Shown here one piece after another: positions 27,382 to 35,883 of a stretch of 64,000 bases of DNA. The notes beneath the pieces are model-generated. The model was given only the letters and a program-made list of their open reading frames with translations, did no database searches and was not told the DNA's origin. Each line of letters begins with the position of its first letter. Position 1 is the first letter of the stretch. The translations under genes and the position numbers were made by a program. This stretch comes from Streptomyces gelaticus (GTDB lineage: Bacteria > Actinomycetota > Actinomycetes > Streptomycetales > Streptomycetaceae): contig NZ_BMTF01000012.1 of the NCBI RefSeq assembly GCF_014649535.1, positions 111,792 to 175,791 of the forward strand, read 5' to 3'.

Positions 27382-27412
27382 GAACGCTGTCACCAGCCGC
27401 AAACGGCGGTGG

Positions 27413-28177
27413 TCAGTCCTCTGACCTGGAGGGCCGGGGCAGTTCCGCCGTCTTGGTCGCCTCAGCGAGCGCGAGGCGACCACCCTTGAGTTCGGGCACG
27501 TAGTTGTAGATGGTGTTGCGGGAGACGCCGAGGAGCTTGGCGATCGAGGTGACGGTGTTCTCCGGGCGGGCGAGTAGGTCGCGGGCGTGACGTACCTGCT
27601 CCTCGGTCATCGCCGGCGGGCGGCCGAGCCTGGCGCCGCGGGCGCGGGCGGCATCCAGGCCCTCGTTGGTGCCCTGCACAATGAGTTCGCGGATGAACTC
27701 CGCCAGGGCCGCGAACACGTGGAAGACCAGGCGTCCGCCGGGCGTGGTCGTGTCGAGCGCCTCGTGCAGCGAGGTGAACCCGATGCCGCGCTTACGCAAG
27801 CCGGACACGATCGCGATGAGGTCCTGGATGGAGCGGCCGAGCCGGTCCAGCGACGGGACGACGAGCGTGTCGCCCTCGCGCAGGAAGTCGAGGGCCTTCC
27901 ACAGCTCCTCGCGGTCGGCGTTCTTGCCGGACTTCTTGTCGGCGAAGATTCGGATGCATCCCGCCTCGGTGAGTGCGTGGATCTGCCGGTCGAGCAACTG
28001 CCCCTTGGTGGACACGCGTGCGTATCCCACGAGGCCGCCGGTCCGTACGGCCGGTACAAGGGCGAGGAGATCGGCGGTGTCGTCATCCTGGAGTGGTTGC
28101 ACCTGCCAGATCGTACAGAAAAGGGTGCCCCTCAAGTTCTTGAGCACATCGACTTTCTGGCACCGTTTTATGGGCAT
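27413..28177 (-). CDS. Serine recombinase (resolvase/invertase family)
   Basis: 254 residues. N-terminal catalytic domain with the nucleophile Ser in VGYARVSTKGQ and the conserved arginines in PSLDRLGRSIQDL; a C-terminal helix-turn-helix (EEQVRHARDLLARPENTVTSIAKLLGVSRNTIYNY). This is the small resolvase/Pin type, as carried by Tn3-like transposons, not the large integrase type. The true start is uncertain: the catalytic domain proper begins at a GTG about 50 codons in. No transposase or clear terminal inverted repeats were found, so it may be a relic of an element that interrupted the PKS. Confidence 0.85.
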   Translation of the reverse strand: MPIKRCQKVDVLKNLRGTLFCTIWQVQPLQDDDTADLLALVPAVRTGGLVGYARVSTKGQLLDRQIHALTEAGCIRIFADKKSGKNADREELWKALDFLREGDTLVVPSLDRLGRSIQDLIAIVSGLRKRGIGFTSLHEALDTTTPGGRLVFHVFAALAEFIRELIVQGTNEGLDAARARGARLGRPPAMTEEQVRHARDLLARPENTVTSIAKLLGVSRNTIYNYVPELKGGRLALAEATKTAELPRPSRSED

Positions 28178-28295
28178 GATCCAGTGCTGATCCGGCCGCG
28201 CGGCGCCGCTTACCGATCTTGCTCATCAACCGGTCGATTTCTGAACCCGAGGGGCTACGTCGGAACTTGGAACGCTTCACAACAACTCTTTTGAA

Positions 28296-28306
28296 ACAAC
28301 TGTTGT
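28296..28306. promoter_or_regulatory. Palindrome upstream of the ArsR regulator
   Basis: ACAACTGTTGT is a perfect 11-bp palindrome, 17 nt upstream of the ArsR start codon, at the expected position of the promoter. A likely autoregulatory operator. Confidence 0.5.
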
Positions 28307-28323
28307 AGGTCTACGCTCTGCGC

Positions 28324-28938
28324 ATGGTCGCTTCCTCTGCTGCATCCCCTGAGTCCTCAGGACGGGACATCGAACTCGACACCGCTGACTTGCGCGTGCT
28401 CGCTCACCCGTTGCGCTTGAACGTCCTCACCCTGCTGCGAGAGCGTGGTCCGTCCACTGCCACCCGGATCTCCGACGAGCTCGGCATCAACCCTGGCGCG
28501 GCGAGCTATCACCTGCGCCGCCTTGCCTCGGGCGGGCTCATCGTGGAGGAGCCGGACCGTGGCACCGGGCGCGAGCGGTGGTGGAAATCCGCCCATCGCC
28601 AGTCGATCCACGATCCCGCGGCCGCGCCTGCGGAGCAGCGCGAGGCCGGACGCGCGTACACACATGCGGTCGCCCTTGCCGCTGCGGATCGTCTGCGCAG
28701 GGCTGCGCACGAGGTGCCGCTGCTCTCTCAGGAGTGGCTCGACGTCACTACCTACGGCGACTTCCTTCTGTACTTGACCCCGGGCGACGTGGACCGGATG
28801 CGGGCCGAGATCTTTGAGGTGATCTCGCGATATCGGCATGAAGAGAGTGAGGCGCCTGAAGGGTCCTCTCCGGTAGCGCTGCAAGTGCAGGCGTTTCCGG
28901 TGCCTGGCACGGCGCTGCCGTTGGCCGGTGAGGCGTGA
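28324..28938 (+). CDS. ArsR-family winged-helix regulator
   Basis: 204 residues. The N-terminal winged helix (LRVLAHPLRLNVLTLLRERGPSTATRISDELGINPGAASYHLRRL, residues 20-65) is typical of the ArsR/HTH_20 group of streptomycete drug-responsive repressors. No CxC metal site is seen, so a small-molecule signal is more likely than metal. Its stop overlaps the MFS start, so the pair is one operon. Codons such as GCT, TCT and TTG are used more than in flanking genes, suggesting horizontal transfer. Confidence 0.85.
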   Translation: MVASSAASPESSGRDIELDTADLRVLAHPLRLNVLTLLRERGPSTATRISDELGINPGAASYHLRRLASGGLIVEEPDRGTGRERWWKSAHRQSIHDPAAAPAEQREAGRAYTHAVALAAADRLRRAAHEVPLLSQEWLDVTTYGDFLLYLTPGDVDRMRAEIFEVISRYRHEESEAPEGSSPVALQVQAFPVPGTALPLAGEA

Positions 28939-30191
28939 ACGCGCACGGCATAGCTGCGTCCGCGCGGCCCGCCTACCGGGACGTCAACGTTCTGCGCTGG
29001 CTTACCGCTTACACGGCCTCGGTCACTGGCGACGTTGTGTACTTTCTCGCCCTGTCCTGGGCGGCCGCACGCGCTGGCGGGCCGTCGCAGGTGGGCCTGG
29101 TGGTCTCTGCCGGAGCTCTTCCCCGTGCGGTGCTCATGCTCGGCGGTGGTGTGGTGGCCGACCGGTTCGGGCCGCGCCGGGTTGCTGTCGTCAGCGACGC
29201 GGTTCGCTGCGCGGTGATCCTTGCCGCCGCCGCGGCAGTCATGCTGGCGTCCCCGAGCGTGTGGCTGCTGGCCGCGGTTGCGTTGATCTTCGGCGTGGTG
29301 GACGCGGTATTCATGCCAGCGGTGGGCGCGCTCCCGCCACGTATTACGGCACCTGAGCAGCTCGCGCGGGTCCAGGGGATGCGCGGGTTGTCGATCCGGC
29401 TGAGCAATGCCGTCGGCCCCCTCCTGGCGGGAGCCGTGCTGGTGATCGGCGGTACGGCCGGTGCGTTCACAGCCGCAGGCGCACTCTTCGCTCTCTCGCT
29501 CGTCACTCTGCTCACCCTGCGGACTACTTCTTTAACGGAGGTATCTCAGCGCGGCTCCGCCTGGCATGAACTGCGTGACGGTTTGCGATACGTCCGTCGG
29601 CACCGGATGCTCGCCCCGCTGGTCACGGTGATCGGGCTGAGCGAGATGTGCTTCAGCGGCCCGGTCGCCACCGGCCTGGTGCTCCTGGCCGACGAACGCG
29701 GCTGGGGCGCCTCGGGCATGGGGTGGATCGCGAGCGCGTTCAGCGTCGGAGCCGCAGCTTCGGCCTTGCTGCTCACAGTCTCGACCCGGATACCGCGCGC
29801 CGGGCTGGCGATGTGTGGCGCGCTGCTCGTCACCGCTGTGGGAGCGGTCGCCTTGGGGCACGCGCCCTCACTGCCCATCGCCGTCATGTTCGGCTCCTCG
29901 ATCGGACTGACCAGCGGGTTCACGACTACCGTGACCGGCGCGTTCGTCCAGACGGAGACAGACCCCCGCTACCTCGGACGGGTCACCTCGGTCACGACTC
30001 TGTGCACGCTGGGCCTTGCGCCCGTGCTTTTCCCTGCCGTCGGCATCACGGTGGCCCTGTGGGGAGCGGAGGTGTTCTTCATCGGATGCGGTGCGATCAG
30101 CCTGCTTGCCGCAGCGCTCGGCCTCTCTGTCCCCCTGATACGACGCGCCGAACTCCACCCGCCCAGGCCCGCATCGCCGGCTGGCCCGTGA
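28935..30191 (+). CDS. MFS drug exporter with a TTA codon
   Basis: 418-residue major facilitator with about 12 hydrophobic segments; motif A is visible in VVADRFGPRRVAVVSDA near residue 75. Such proteins export antibiotics or other small molecules. GTG at 28935 overlaps the ArsR stop by 4 nt, giving coupled translation. A leucine TTA codon lies at 29532-29534, so full translation should depend on the bldA tRNA and be growth-phase limited. It ends 70 bases before the stranded PKS thioesterase. Third positions are less GC-rich than in neighbours. Confidence 0.88.
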   Translation: MNAHGIAASARPAYRDVNVLRWLTAYTASVTGDVVYFLALSWAAARAGGPSQVGLVVSAGALPRAVLMLGGGVVADRFGPRRVAVVSDAVRCAVILAAAAAVMLASPSVWLLAAVALIFGVVDAVFMPAVGALPPRITAPEQLARVQGMRGLSIRLSNAVGPLLAGAVLVIGGTAGAFTAAGALFALSLVTLLTLRTTSLTEVSQRGSAWHELRDGLRYVRRHRMLAPLVTVIGLSEMCFSGPVATGLVLLADERGWGASGMGWIASAFSVGAAASALLLTVSTRIPRAGLAMCGALLVTAVGAVALGHAPSLPIAVMFGSSIGLTSGFTTTVTGAFVQTETDPRYLGRVTSVTTLCTLGLAPVLFPAVGITVALWGAEVFFIGCGAISLLAAALGLSVPLIRRAELHPPRPASPAGP

Positions 30192-31007
30192 CAGGACTGG
30201 ACCGACTCCCTGGGCGCGCTCTTCCGTACCGCGTGCGCCCGGGGGCGGACCTGGGACGGCATGGTGCTCCTCACCGTCGCCGCGCGTCTGCGCCCGGTCT
30301 TCGACAGCGCCGGGGCGCCCCGTGCGACGCGCGAACCCGTCGTGCTCGCGGCGGGCGGCGCGGGGGCCTGGCTGGTCTGCTCCCCCGCACTCAGCGCGCT
30401 GTCCGGACCGCAGGAGTACGCACGCCTCGGTGCCGGACTGCGAGGCCTGCGTCCGGTCTCCGCGGTGCGGCACCCGGGGTTCGAGCCCCGAGAGGCGTTG
30501 CCCGCCACACCGGACGCTCTCGTCGCAGCCCAGGTCGCCGCCGTCCGCACGGCCGCGGCCGAAGGCCCCGTGGTACTGCTGGGGCGGTCGGCCGGTGGCT
30601 GGGTGGCCCACGCCGTGGCCGAGCGGCTGGAGTCCGAGGGTGCCGCCCCGGCGGCCGTCGTCCTGGTGGACACCTATCCCCCCGGTCACGGCGACCGGGG
30701 AGAGGCGCTCTCCGCGATGACGTCGGACATGCTGCGCCGGGCGGCGGAGTTCGCCTCCGCGGAGCCCGACCGGCTCACCGCCATGGCCGGATACTTCGAG
30801 CTCTTCCGTGACTGGAAACCCGCGCCGCTCTCCTGCCCCACCCTGTACGTACGCGCCCGGGACCTGCTGCCCGGCACCGGACCCGCCCCGGACTGGAGCC
30901 TGCCGCACGCGGAGATCACCGTGCCGGGGAACCACTTCACCATGCTGGAGGAACACGCCCGTACCACCGCACTCGCCATCCACCAGTGGCTCGGCAGCCG
31001 GTTCTGA
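30192..31007 (+). pseudogene. Thioesterase tail of a type I polyketide synthase
   Basis: The frame opens right after the MFS stop and first encodes a PKS C-terminal linker (DSLGALFRTACARGRTWDG then LLTVAARLRPVF), which normally follows the last ACP. A complete TE alpha/beta-hydrolase domain follows: nucleophile Ser in GRSAGG, Asp in VLVDTYPP and His in GNHFTMLEEHA. An ATG at 30261 could start a free-standing TE, but the linker shows that this is the end of a larger lost protein, presumably the same PKS as the KS at 26047-27381. Confidence 0.82.
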
Positions 31008-31434
31008 GGACGTCCCGGGAGAGGCACTCGTACGGGCGTGGCCGGCTCCGTCCCACGCACCCCGCATCGGGCGGAGCGCGTTCCCGGAACCGTACAGTGC
31101 GTCGCTCCGGCACTGCGCGGGGCACTTGTCCCGAGGCCGCCCTCTGCGGCAACCACCGGCGCAGGCCGCCGCGGCTGACCGGCCGTCGGCGCAGGAGCTG
31201 TCCGGCCCTTGAGCAGGCGCGTCCCAGGTGATTCCCCGAGCCCCGCCCCGACGACTGCCGACGAACAACCCACCCCGCCGCTCGCCCTCTTCGGCGCGCG
31301 TCCCTTGGTGCGCGGCAAGGTCCGTACGTATCACGCGCTGTGCCCCGACACCGGATCAGCGGTCGCAGAGCTGGTCAACGCCTCCCCATGGTGACGCGTG
31401 ACATTAGTGTGCGGCACACAGTATTGTGTCGTGC
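31008..31434. other. Intergenic region downstream of the PKS remnant
   Basis: 427 bases. An open frame near 31209-31394 (LALFGARPLVRGKVRTYHALCPDTGSAV) is possibly a gene scrap but was not recognised. The right end contains the PadR promoter and operator. Confidence 0.4.
31398..31429 (+). promoter_or_regulatory. PadR promoter with overlapping inverted repeat
   Basis: GTGACA at 31398-31403 and AGTATT at 31420-31425, 16 nt apart, fit a sigma-70 promoter. The perfect inverted repeat ACACA-GTAT-TGTGT (31416-31429) covers the -10. The PadR GTG start at 31435 is 10 nt past the -10, so the message is likely leaderless and autorepressed. Confidence 0.55.
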
Positions 31435-31773
31435 GTGGGCACCGATGAACTGATCCTCAGCCAGGCCCAGGAGCTACGCCGCGGCACAGTCGTCCTGGCC
31501 TGCCTGGCACTCCTGGAGGAGCCGCAGTACGGCTACGCGCTCCTGGAAACGCTCGGCGATGCCGGGATCGCCGTCGACGGCAACACCCTCTATCCGCTGC
31601 TGCGCCGCCTGGAGAAACAGGGGCTGCTCATCAGCGAGTGGAACACCGACGAGTCCAGACCGCGCAAGTTCTACCGGGTCAGCCCCGAGGGCGCCCGGGT
31701 CCGCACCGGACTGCTGCGCGAATGGCAGGAACTCGGCGCCTCGATATCACGTCTGACCAAGGGGGACCGTTGA
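31435..31773 (+). CDS. PadR-family transcriptional repressor
   Basis: 112 residues: winged helix with EPQYGYALLETLGDAGIAVDGNTLYPLLRRLEKQGLL, the PadR hallmark, and a short C-terminal dimer helix. It acts as a small-molecule-responsive repressor. Start GTG at 31435 gives VGTDELILSQAQELRRGTVV; an upstream TTG is possible but falls in the operator. The stop overlaps the start of the next gene, so the two are co-translated, a common PadR-HAAS arrangement. Confidence 0.9.
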   Translation: MGTDELILSQAQELRRGTVVLACLALLEEPQYGYALLETLGDAGIAVDGNTLYPLLRRLEKQGLLISEWNTDESRPRKFYRVSPEGARVRTGLLREWQELGASISRLTKGDR

Positions 31774-32723
31774 ACAAGCTGCATGCGTCCGGCACCGGCA
31801 CGCTGACCGATCGTTACGTGGCGGAAGTCGTCCGGCGCATCCCGGCCGACCAGCGCGGCGACGTGGCCGACGAGCTGCACGCCACCATCGCCGACACCGT
31901 CGAGGCCCGCGGCCCGGCCGATCCGGAGACCGTCGAGCGCGAGGTGCTCACCGAGATGGGCGACCCGATCCGGCTCGCCGCCCGGTACGCGGACCGGCCG
32001 CTCGCACTGATCGGGCCCGATCTCTACCCGACGTACGTACGGATCCTCACGGTCCTGCTGGCCACCGTGCTGCCGGTGGTCACCGCCCTGGGCGCGGCGC
32101 TCGACATCCTGGACGGCCAAGGGGTCGGCGAGGTGATCGGTGGGGCCGTCGAGGCGGTGCTCACCGTCGGCGCCCAGATGATTGCCTGGCTCACCGTGGT
32201 GTTCGCCCTGATCGAGCGGTCCGGCAAGCGGCCCGGCGCGGCCGGCCGGACCTGGACGCCCGACGACCTGCCCGACCGCAGCGCGCCCAAGGAACGCAGT
32301 GCGGCGGTCTACGCCCGGGTGGTGTGGCACGCGCTGCTGATCGCCCTGATCGTCTGGCAGCACACCGCGCAGCCGTACCAGACCGACGACGGCACACGCC
32401 TCGACGTGCTCGACCCGGGTCTGTGGTCGGGGTGGATCTGGCCGGTCCTGGCCGGACTCGTCGGCCTCGTGACGCTCGACGCGATCCGGGCGGTTCGGGT
32501 ATGGACACGGACACTGGCGGCCTGGAGCATCGCCGCCGAGGCGGCCTTCGCACTGCCGCTGGTATGGATCCTGCATCGGCAGGAGCTGTTCAACCCGGCC
32601 TTCCTGTCCGACGCCAACGGTGGCTGGCAGGCCCCGCAGTCCCTCTACACCGTCGCGGCGGTAGGGGTCCTGGCGGTGAGCACGCACGAGGTGGTGAAGC
32701 GGTTCCGCGAGGCGCGGGACTGA
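31770..32723 (+). CDS. HAAS-domain multi-pass membrane protein
   Basis: 317 residues. The N-terminal part (TDRYVAEVVRRIPADQRGDVADELHATIADTVE) is the HAAS signalling domain found encoded next to PadR genes, followed by about six hydrophobic helices. Starts with TTG 31770 overlapping the PadR stop. Such pairs probably sense membrane-active compounds; the mechanism is not established here. A GC-rich hairpin follows. Confidence 0.85.
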   Translation: MNKLHASGTGTLTDRYVAEVVRRIPADQRGDVADELHATIADTVEARGPADPETVEREVLTEMGDPIRLAARYADRPLALIGPDLYPTYVRILTVLLATVLPVVTALGAALDILDGQGVGEVIGGAVEAVLTVGAQMIAWLTVVFALIERSGKRPGAAGRTWTPDDLPDRSAPKERSAAVYARVVWHALLIALIVWQHTAQPYQTDDGTRLDVLDPGLWSGWIWPVLAGLVGLVTLDAIRAVRVWTRTLAAWSIAAEAAFALPLVWILHRQELFNPAFLSDANGGWQAPQSLYTVAAVGVLAVSTHEVVKRFREARD

Positions 32724-32736
32724 ATCCACGGCGGTT

Positions 32737-32770
32737 GCCGGGTCCGACCGGCCCGCCGCCCGGACCCGGC
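32737..32770. terminator. Hairpin between convergent genes
   Basis: Perfect 10-bp stem GCCGGGTCCG/CGGACCCGGC with a 14-nt loop, located between the ends of the HAAS-protein gene and the isochorismatase-like gene, which converge. It could serve both. Confidence 0.6.
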
Positions 32771-32822
32771 CCCCCGCCCTGCGCGAACATCCAGGTGGTC
32801 CCGGACCTGCCGCCGGCGCTCA

Positions 32823-33440
32823 TCAGGCTCGTGGTTCGAGCCGGCCGGTCCGGAGCAGGGCGTGCAGCTCGACGGTGTCGATGATGTGGGCCCGGGAGGG
32901 GAGAACTCGGTGGAGCAGGAGGTTGTGGACTTCGGTGTCCGGGTCGGCGACGCCGTCGGACAGGACGTAGAGCCGGTAGTCGCGGTCGGCCGCGTCGAGG
33001 ACGGTGGACAGGACGACGCCGCTGGTACTGATGCCGGAGACGACCAGAGTGGTGATGCCGCGCTCACGCAGCTGCCGGTCGAGGTCGGTGGTGGACATGC
33101 CGCCGTAGCGGATCTTGCGCACGCCGATGTCGCCGTCCTGAGGAGCCAGGCGCTCGTGGATGGCAGTGGCAGCGTCCTCGTGGTGCATGGCACGGTGCCG
33201 GGCCAGCGGAGCGAAGGACTTGTTGGCAGCAGGGATCGCGTCCCAGTCGGACTCGGTGAAGCCGGCACGTACGTAGACGATGGTGCCGCCCTTCGCACGG
33301 ACATCGGCGATGGCCTCTGCCATGCGACCGAGCAGGGTCTCGCGGTCCTCGCCTTCGGGCAGGACGGCCAGCATCGCGGGCTGGTAGTCCATGACGAGCA
33401 GAGCGGTGCGCGCGGGGTCAAGTGCGGGAGCGGTGTTCAC
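32823..33440 (-). CDS. Isochorismatase-family cysteine hydrolase
   Basis: 205 residues. Isochorismatase-like fold: catalytic Asp in LLVMDYQ (residue 18 region), Lys in RKIRYGGM, and the Ser/Thr-flanked loop GISTSGVVLSTVLDAADRDY, where the family's usual Cys would be replaced by Ser or Gly. The missing cysteine needs attention: either a non-cysteine subgroup or a changed activity. GTG 33440 has AAGGAG 9 nt upstream. It is on the same strand as, and downstream of, the MFS gene at 33566, so may belong to that transcript. Confidence 0.82.
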   Translation of the reverse strand: MNTAPALDPARTALLVMDYQPAMLAVLPEGEDRETLLGRMAEAIADVRAKGGTIVYVRAGFTESDWDAIPAANKSFAPLARHRAMHHEDAATAIHERLAPQDGDIGVRKIRYGGMSTTDLDRQLRERGITTLVVSGISTSGVVLSTVLDAADRDYRLYVLSDGVADPDTEVHNLLLHRVLPSRAHIIDTVELHALLRTGRLEPRA

Positions 33441-33565
33441 GCGAGTGTTCTCCTTGCTGGTGGTGTGCCTGGTGGTAGCTGTGTGCCTGGTCGGCGCGGA
33501 CGCGCACCGGCGGACCAGCTGCGGCCCGCGGGCTTCAGCGGTGAGTTGCGGGGTGCGACGAGTGG

Positions 33566-34804
33566 CTACGGGACGGACGGTTCCGGCTCGTACTGCGACA
33601 TCTGGTCGTGTCGGGGAAGCAGGAGCGGGGTGGCCAGGATGAGCAGTCCCGCGACTGTGAGAGCGGTACGTGGGCTGGTGACGTCGGCGAGCAGCCCGCC
33701 GAGCGCGGTGCAGACGGCGACGGCCGCCTGCTGGCCGATCGACCAGGCCGACAGGGTGCGGGCGACGAGATGCTTGGGCGTGTGTTCGAGCCGGTAGGTG
33801 GCGAGCACGGGGGTGTACAGGCTCATGTTGATGATGATCGCCAGCTCGACGGCCATCACGGTGACGAGGCCGACGATGCCGGGACCGACGAAGGCCAGGC
33901 CGATCAGCCAGACGGCACGCAGGGTGCCGACGGTCCGGAAGACCCATGGCCGGCCGTAGCGGGCCACGACACGGCGGGCCAGCCGGGAGCCGATGAGCCC
34001 GCCGACACAGGGGGCGGCGAAGGCGAGGCCGTACTGCCAGGGCGGGAACCCCAGTCGGCGAAGCAGGAGCACGGCCAGCAGCGGCTCGGTGGCCATGATC
34101 AGACCGGCGACGAGCATCTGATTGAGGTAGAGCGCCCGCAAACCGGGATGGCCCAGGATGTGTCGCCACCCGTCGAGCAACGCGCCCGCCCGGACCGGGC
34201 TCTTGCCGGTTGTCTGCGGCGCCTCTTCCCGACCACCGATCGCGGTGATGCCCAGCGCGGAGAACAGGTAGCTGAGCGCGTCGGCCACCACGGTGGTGAC
34301 CGGCCCGAACAGGCCGATCGCCGCCCCGCCCAGCGGTGGCCCTACCGCGATGGAGCTCCAGTTCGTGGACTCAAACCGCGCGTTGGCCACGAGCAGGTCG
34401 TCCGGCCGGACGAGGGCCTTGAGGTAGGCGCCACTGGCCGCGTTGAACGCGATCTTGGCCGCGGCGACCACGACCGAGATCACGAGCAGTTGGACGAAAC
34501 CGAGCCGACCGAAGGCATAGGCGACCGGGATCGTGGCCATGGCCGCAAAGCGGGTCAGGTCCATCGCGATCATGACCGGGCGCTTGCGCCGAAACTCCAC
34601 CCACGGCGCGAGCGGCACCGCGATCAGCGCGCCCACCGCGGGGCCCACCGCGGACAGCGCCGACACCTCGGCGGGGCCGGCGTGCAACACCAGCACGGCG
34701 ATCAGCGGCAATGCCCCGAACCCCAGCCCGGACCCGTACGCGCTCACCGCATATGCCGCCCACAGCCAGCCGAACTGCCGACCCAACCGTGTCCTGCCCA
34801 TCAT
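33566..34804 (-). CDS. MFS transporter
   Basis: 412 residues with about 12 membrane helices; the region WVEFRRKRPVMIAMDLTRFAAM corresponds to MFS motif A and the following helix. Of the ENTS/MdtG-like drug exporter type. ATG 34804 is chosen with GAGGGGAG about 10 nt upstream; the upstream extension is not helical. Divergent from the LysR gene at 34945, with an inverted repeat between, suggesting that LysR controls it. Confidence 0.87.
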   Translation of the reverse strand: MMGRTRLGRQFGWLWAAYAVSAYGSGLGFGALPLIAVLVLHAGPAEVSALSAVGPAVGALIAVPLAPWVEFRRKRPVMIAMDLTRFAAMATIPVAYAFGRLGFVQLLVISVVVAAAKIAFNAASGAYLKALVRPDDLLVANARFESTNWSSIAVGPPLGGAAIGLFGPVTTVVADALSYLFSALGITAIGGREEAPQTTGKSPVRAGALLDGWRHILGHPGLRALYLNQMLVAGLIMATEPLLAVLLLRRLGFPPWQYGLAFAAPCVGGLIGSRLARRVVARYGRPWVFRTVGTLRAVWLIGLAFVGPGIVGLVTVMAVELAIIINMSLYTPVLATYRLEHTPKHLVARTLSAWSIGQQAAVAVCTALGGLLADVTSPRTALTVAGLLILATPLLLPRHDQMSQYEPEPSVP

Positions 34805-34911
34805 GCTCGGCGCGCTCCCCTCGACGTCCCACCTGAACAAGCCGACGTTGGCCGGTGAGAGCTAAGCGGGCAGGAGAACAGCAGGTCAAACAACCGCCCT
34901 GCCAGCTATTC

Positions 34912-34926
34912 ACAACCATCCGTTGT
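34912..34926. promoter_or_regulatory. LysR-type operator between MFS and LysR genes
   Basis: ACAAC-CATCC-GTTGT is a perfect inverted repeat with a 5-nt spacer, 18 nt upstream of the LysR start and in the divergent gap to the MFS gene. It fits the general LysR T-N11-A box arrangement. Confidence 0.55.
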
Positions 34927-34944
34927 TGACTAAGGTCGGTCGGC

Positions 34945-35883
34945 ATGGATCTCGAAGCCGTACGCACCTTCGTCGCCGTCGCGGAAGCCGGCCAGTTCCA
35001 GAAGGCCGCCGCCGACCTGTCGATCACCCAGCAGGCTGTCTCCAAGCGCATCGCCGCGCTGGAGCGTGACCTCGGTGTGCGGCTGTTCACCCGCACACCG
35101 CGGCGCGGCTCCGAGCCCACCATCGACGGGCAGGCGTTCCTGCCCCACGCGCGCGAACTGCTGCGCGTCGCCGAGCGCGCGGTCGCATCCGTACGCACCG
35201 GTCACCGCCCACTGCGCGTCGACGTGATCAACTCGCGCGGCGCGGCGTCGGGCCTGATGCGCGGCTTCCACCACGCGCACCCCGGGATCGACCTCGACGT
35301 GGTGATGCTGTTCGAAATCGAGGCGGCCGTCGCCGCCATCCGCTCCGGTGCGATCGATGCGTCCTTCCGCGCCGTCGCCGCGCCCGGCCGGCCCCTTCCC
35401 GAGGACATCGAGTCCGTCCGGGTGATCGATGAGCCGCTCCAGCTCCTCACCGGCCCCGCCCACGCGCTGGCGGGCGCCCGGTCGGTGACCGTCGCTCAGC
35501 TCGCCGGGCACCGGATCTGGATGCCCGGCATCGTCCCCGGTACCGAGTGGGGCGCCTACTACGACGACCTCGTCGCCGAGTTCAATCTCACCATCGAGGC
35601 GACCGGCCCCAACTTCGGCTCCGACGCACTTCTCGACACCATCGCCGACACCCCGGCCCTGGCCACCTTCATGGGCGAGCACACCCGCCTCATCTGGCCC
35701 GCCGACCACGGCCTGCGCCGCATCCCGGTGACCGACCCGACGCCCGTCTACCCGCACTCGCTCCTCTGGCACCGCGACAACCCCCACCCGGCGCTGGCGA
35801 CCCTCCGCGCCCACCTCGCTGCCACAACAGCAGGCCACGACGCCGCCGGGACCTGGGTGCCGCGCTGGGTGGTTCCACGCTGA
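34945..35883 (+). CDS. LysR-family transcriptional regulator
   Basis: 312 residues. N-terminal LysR helix-turn-helix (MDLEAVRTFVAVAEAGQFQKAAADLSITQQAVSKRIAALERDLG) and a substrate-binding domain from about 90. Probably senses a small molecule and controls the divergent MFS exporter. Its stop at 35881-35883 is directly followed, in the same frame, by a DUF664 remnant. Confidence 0.9.
   Translation: MDLEAVRTFVAVAEAGQFQKAAADLSITQQAVSKRIAALERDLGVRLFTRTPRRGSEPTIDGQAFLPHARELLRVAERAVASVRTGHRPLRVDVINSRGAASGLMRGFHHAHPGIDLDVVMLFEIEAAVAAIRSGAIDASFRAVAAPGRPLPEDIESVRVIDEPLQLLTGPAHALAGARSVTVAQLAGHRIWMPGIVPGTEWGAYYDDLVAEFNLTIEATGPNFGSDALLDTIADTPALATFMGEHTRLIWPADHGLRRIPVTDPTPVYPHSLLWHRDNPHPALATLRAHLAATTAGHDAAGTWVPRWVVPR

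Noticed and set aside
31209..31394. 61-residue frame upstream of PadR
   Set aside because: Partly protein-like, but no start signal or family; mentioned only in the intergenic entry.
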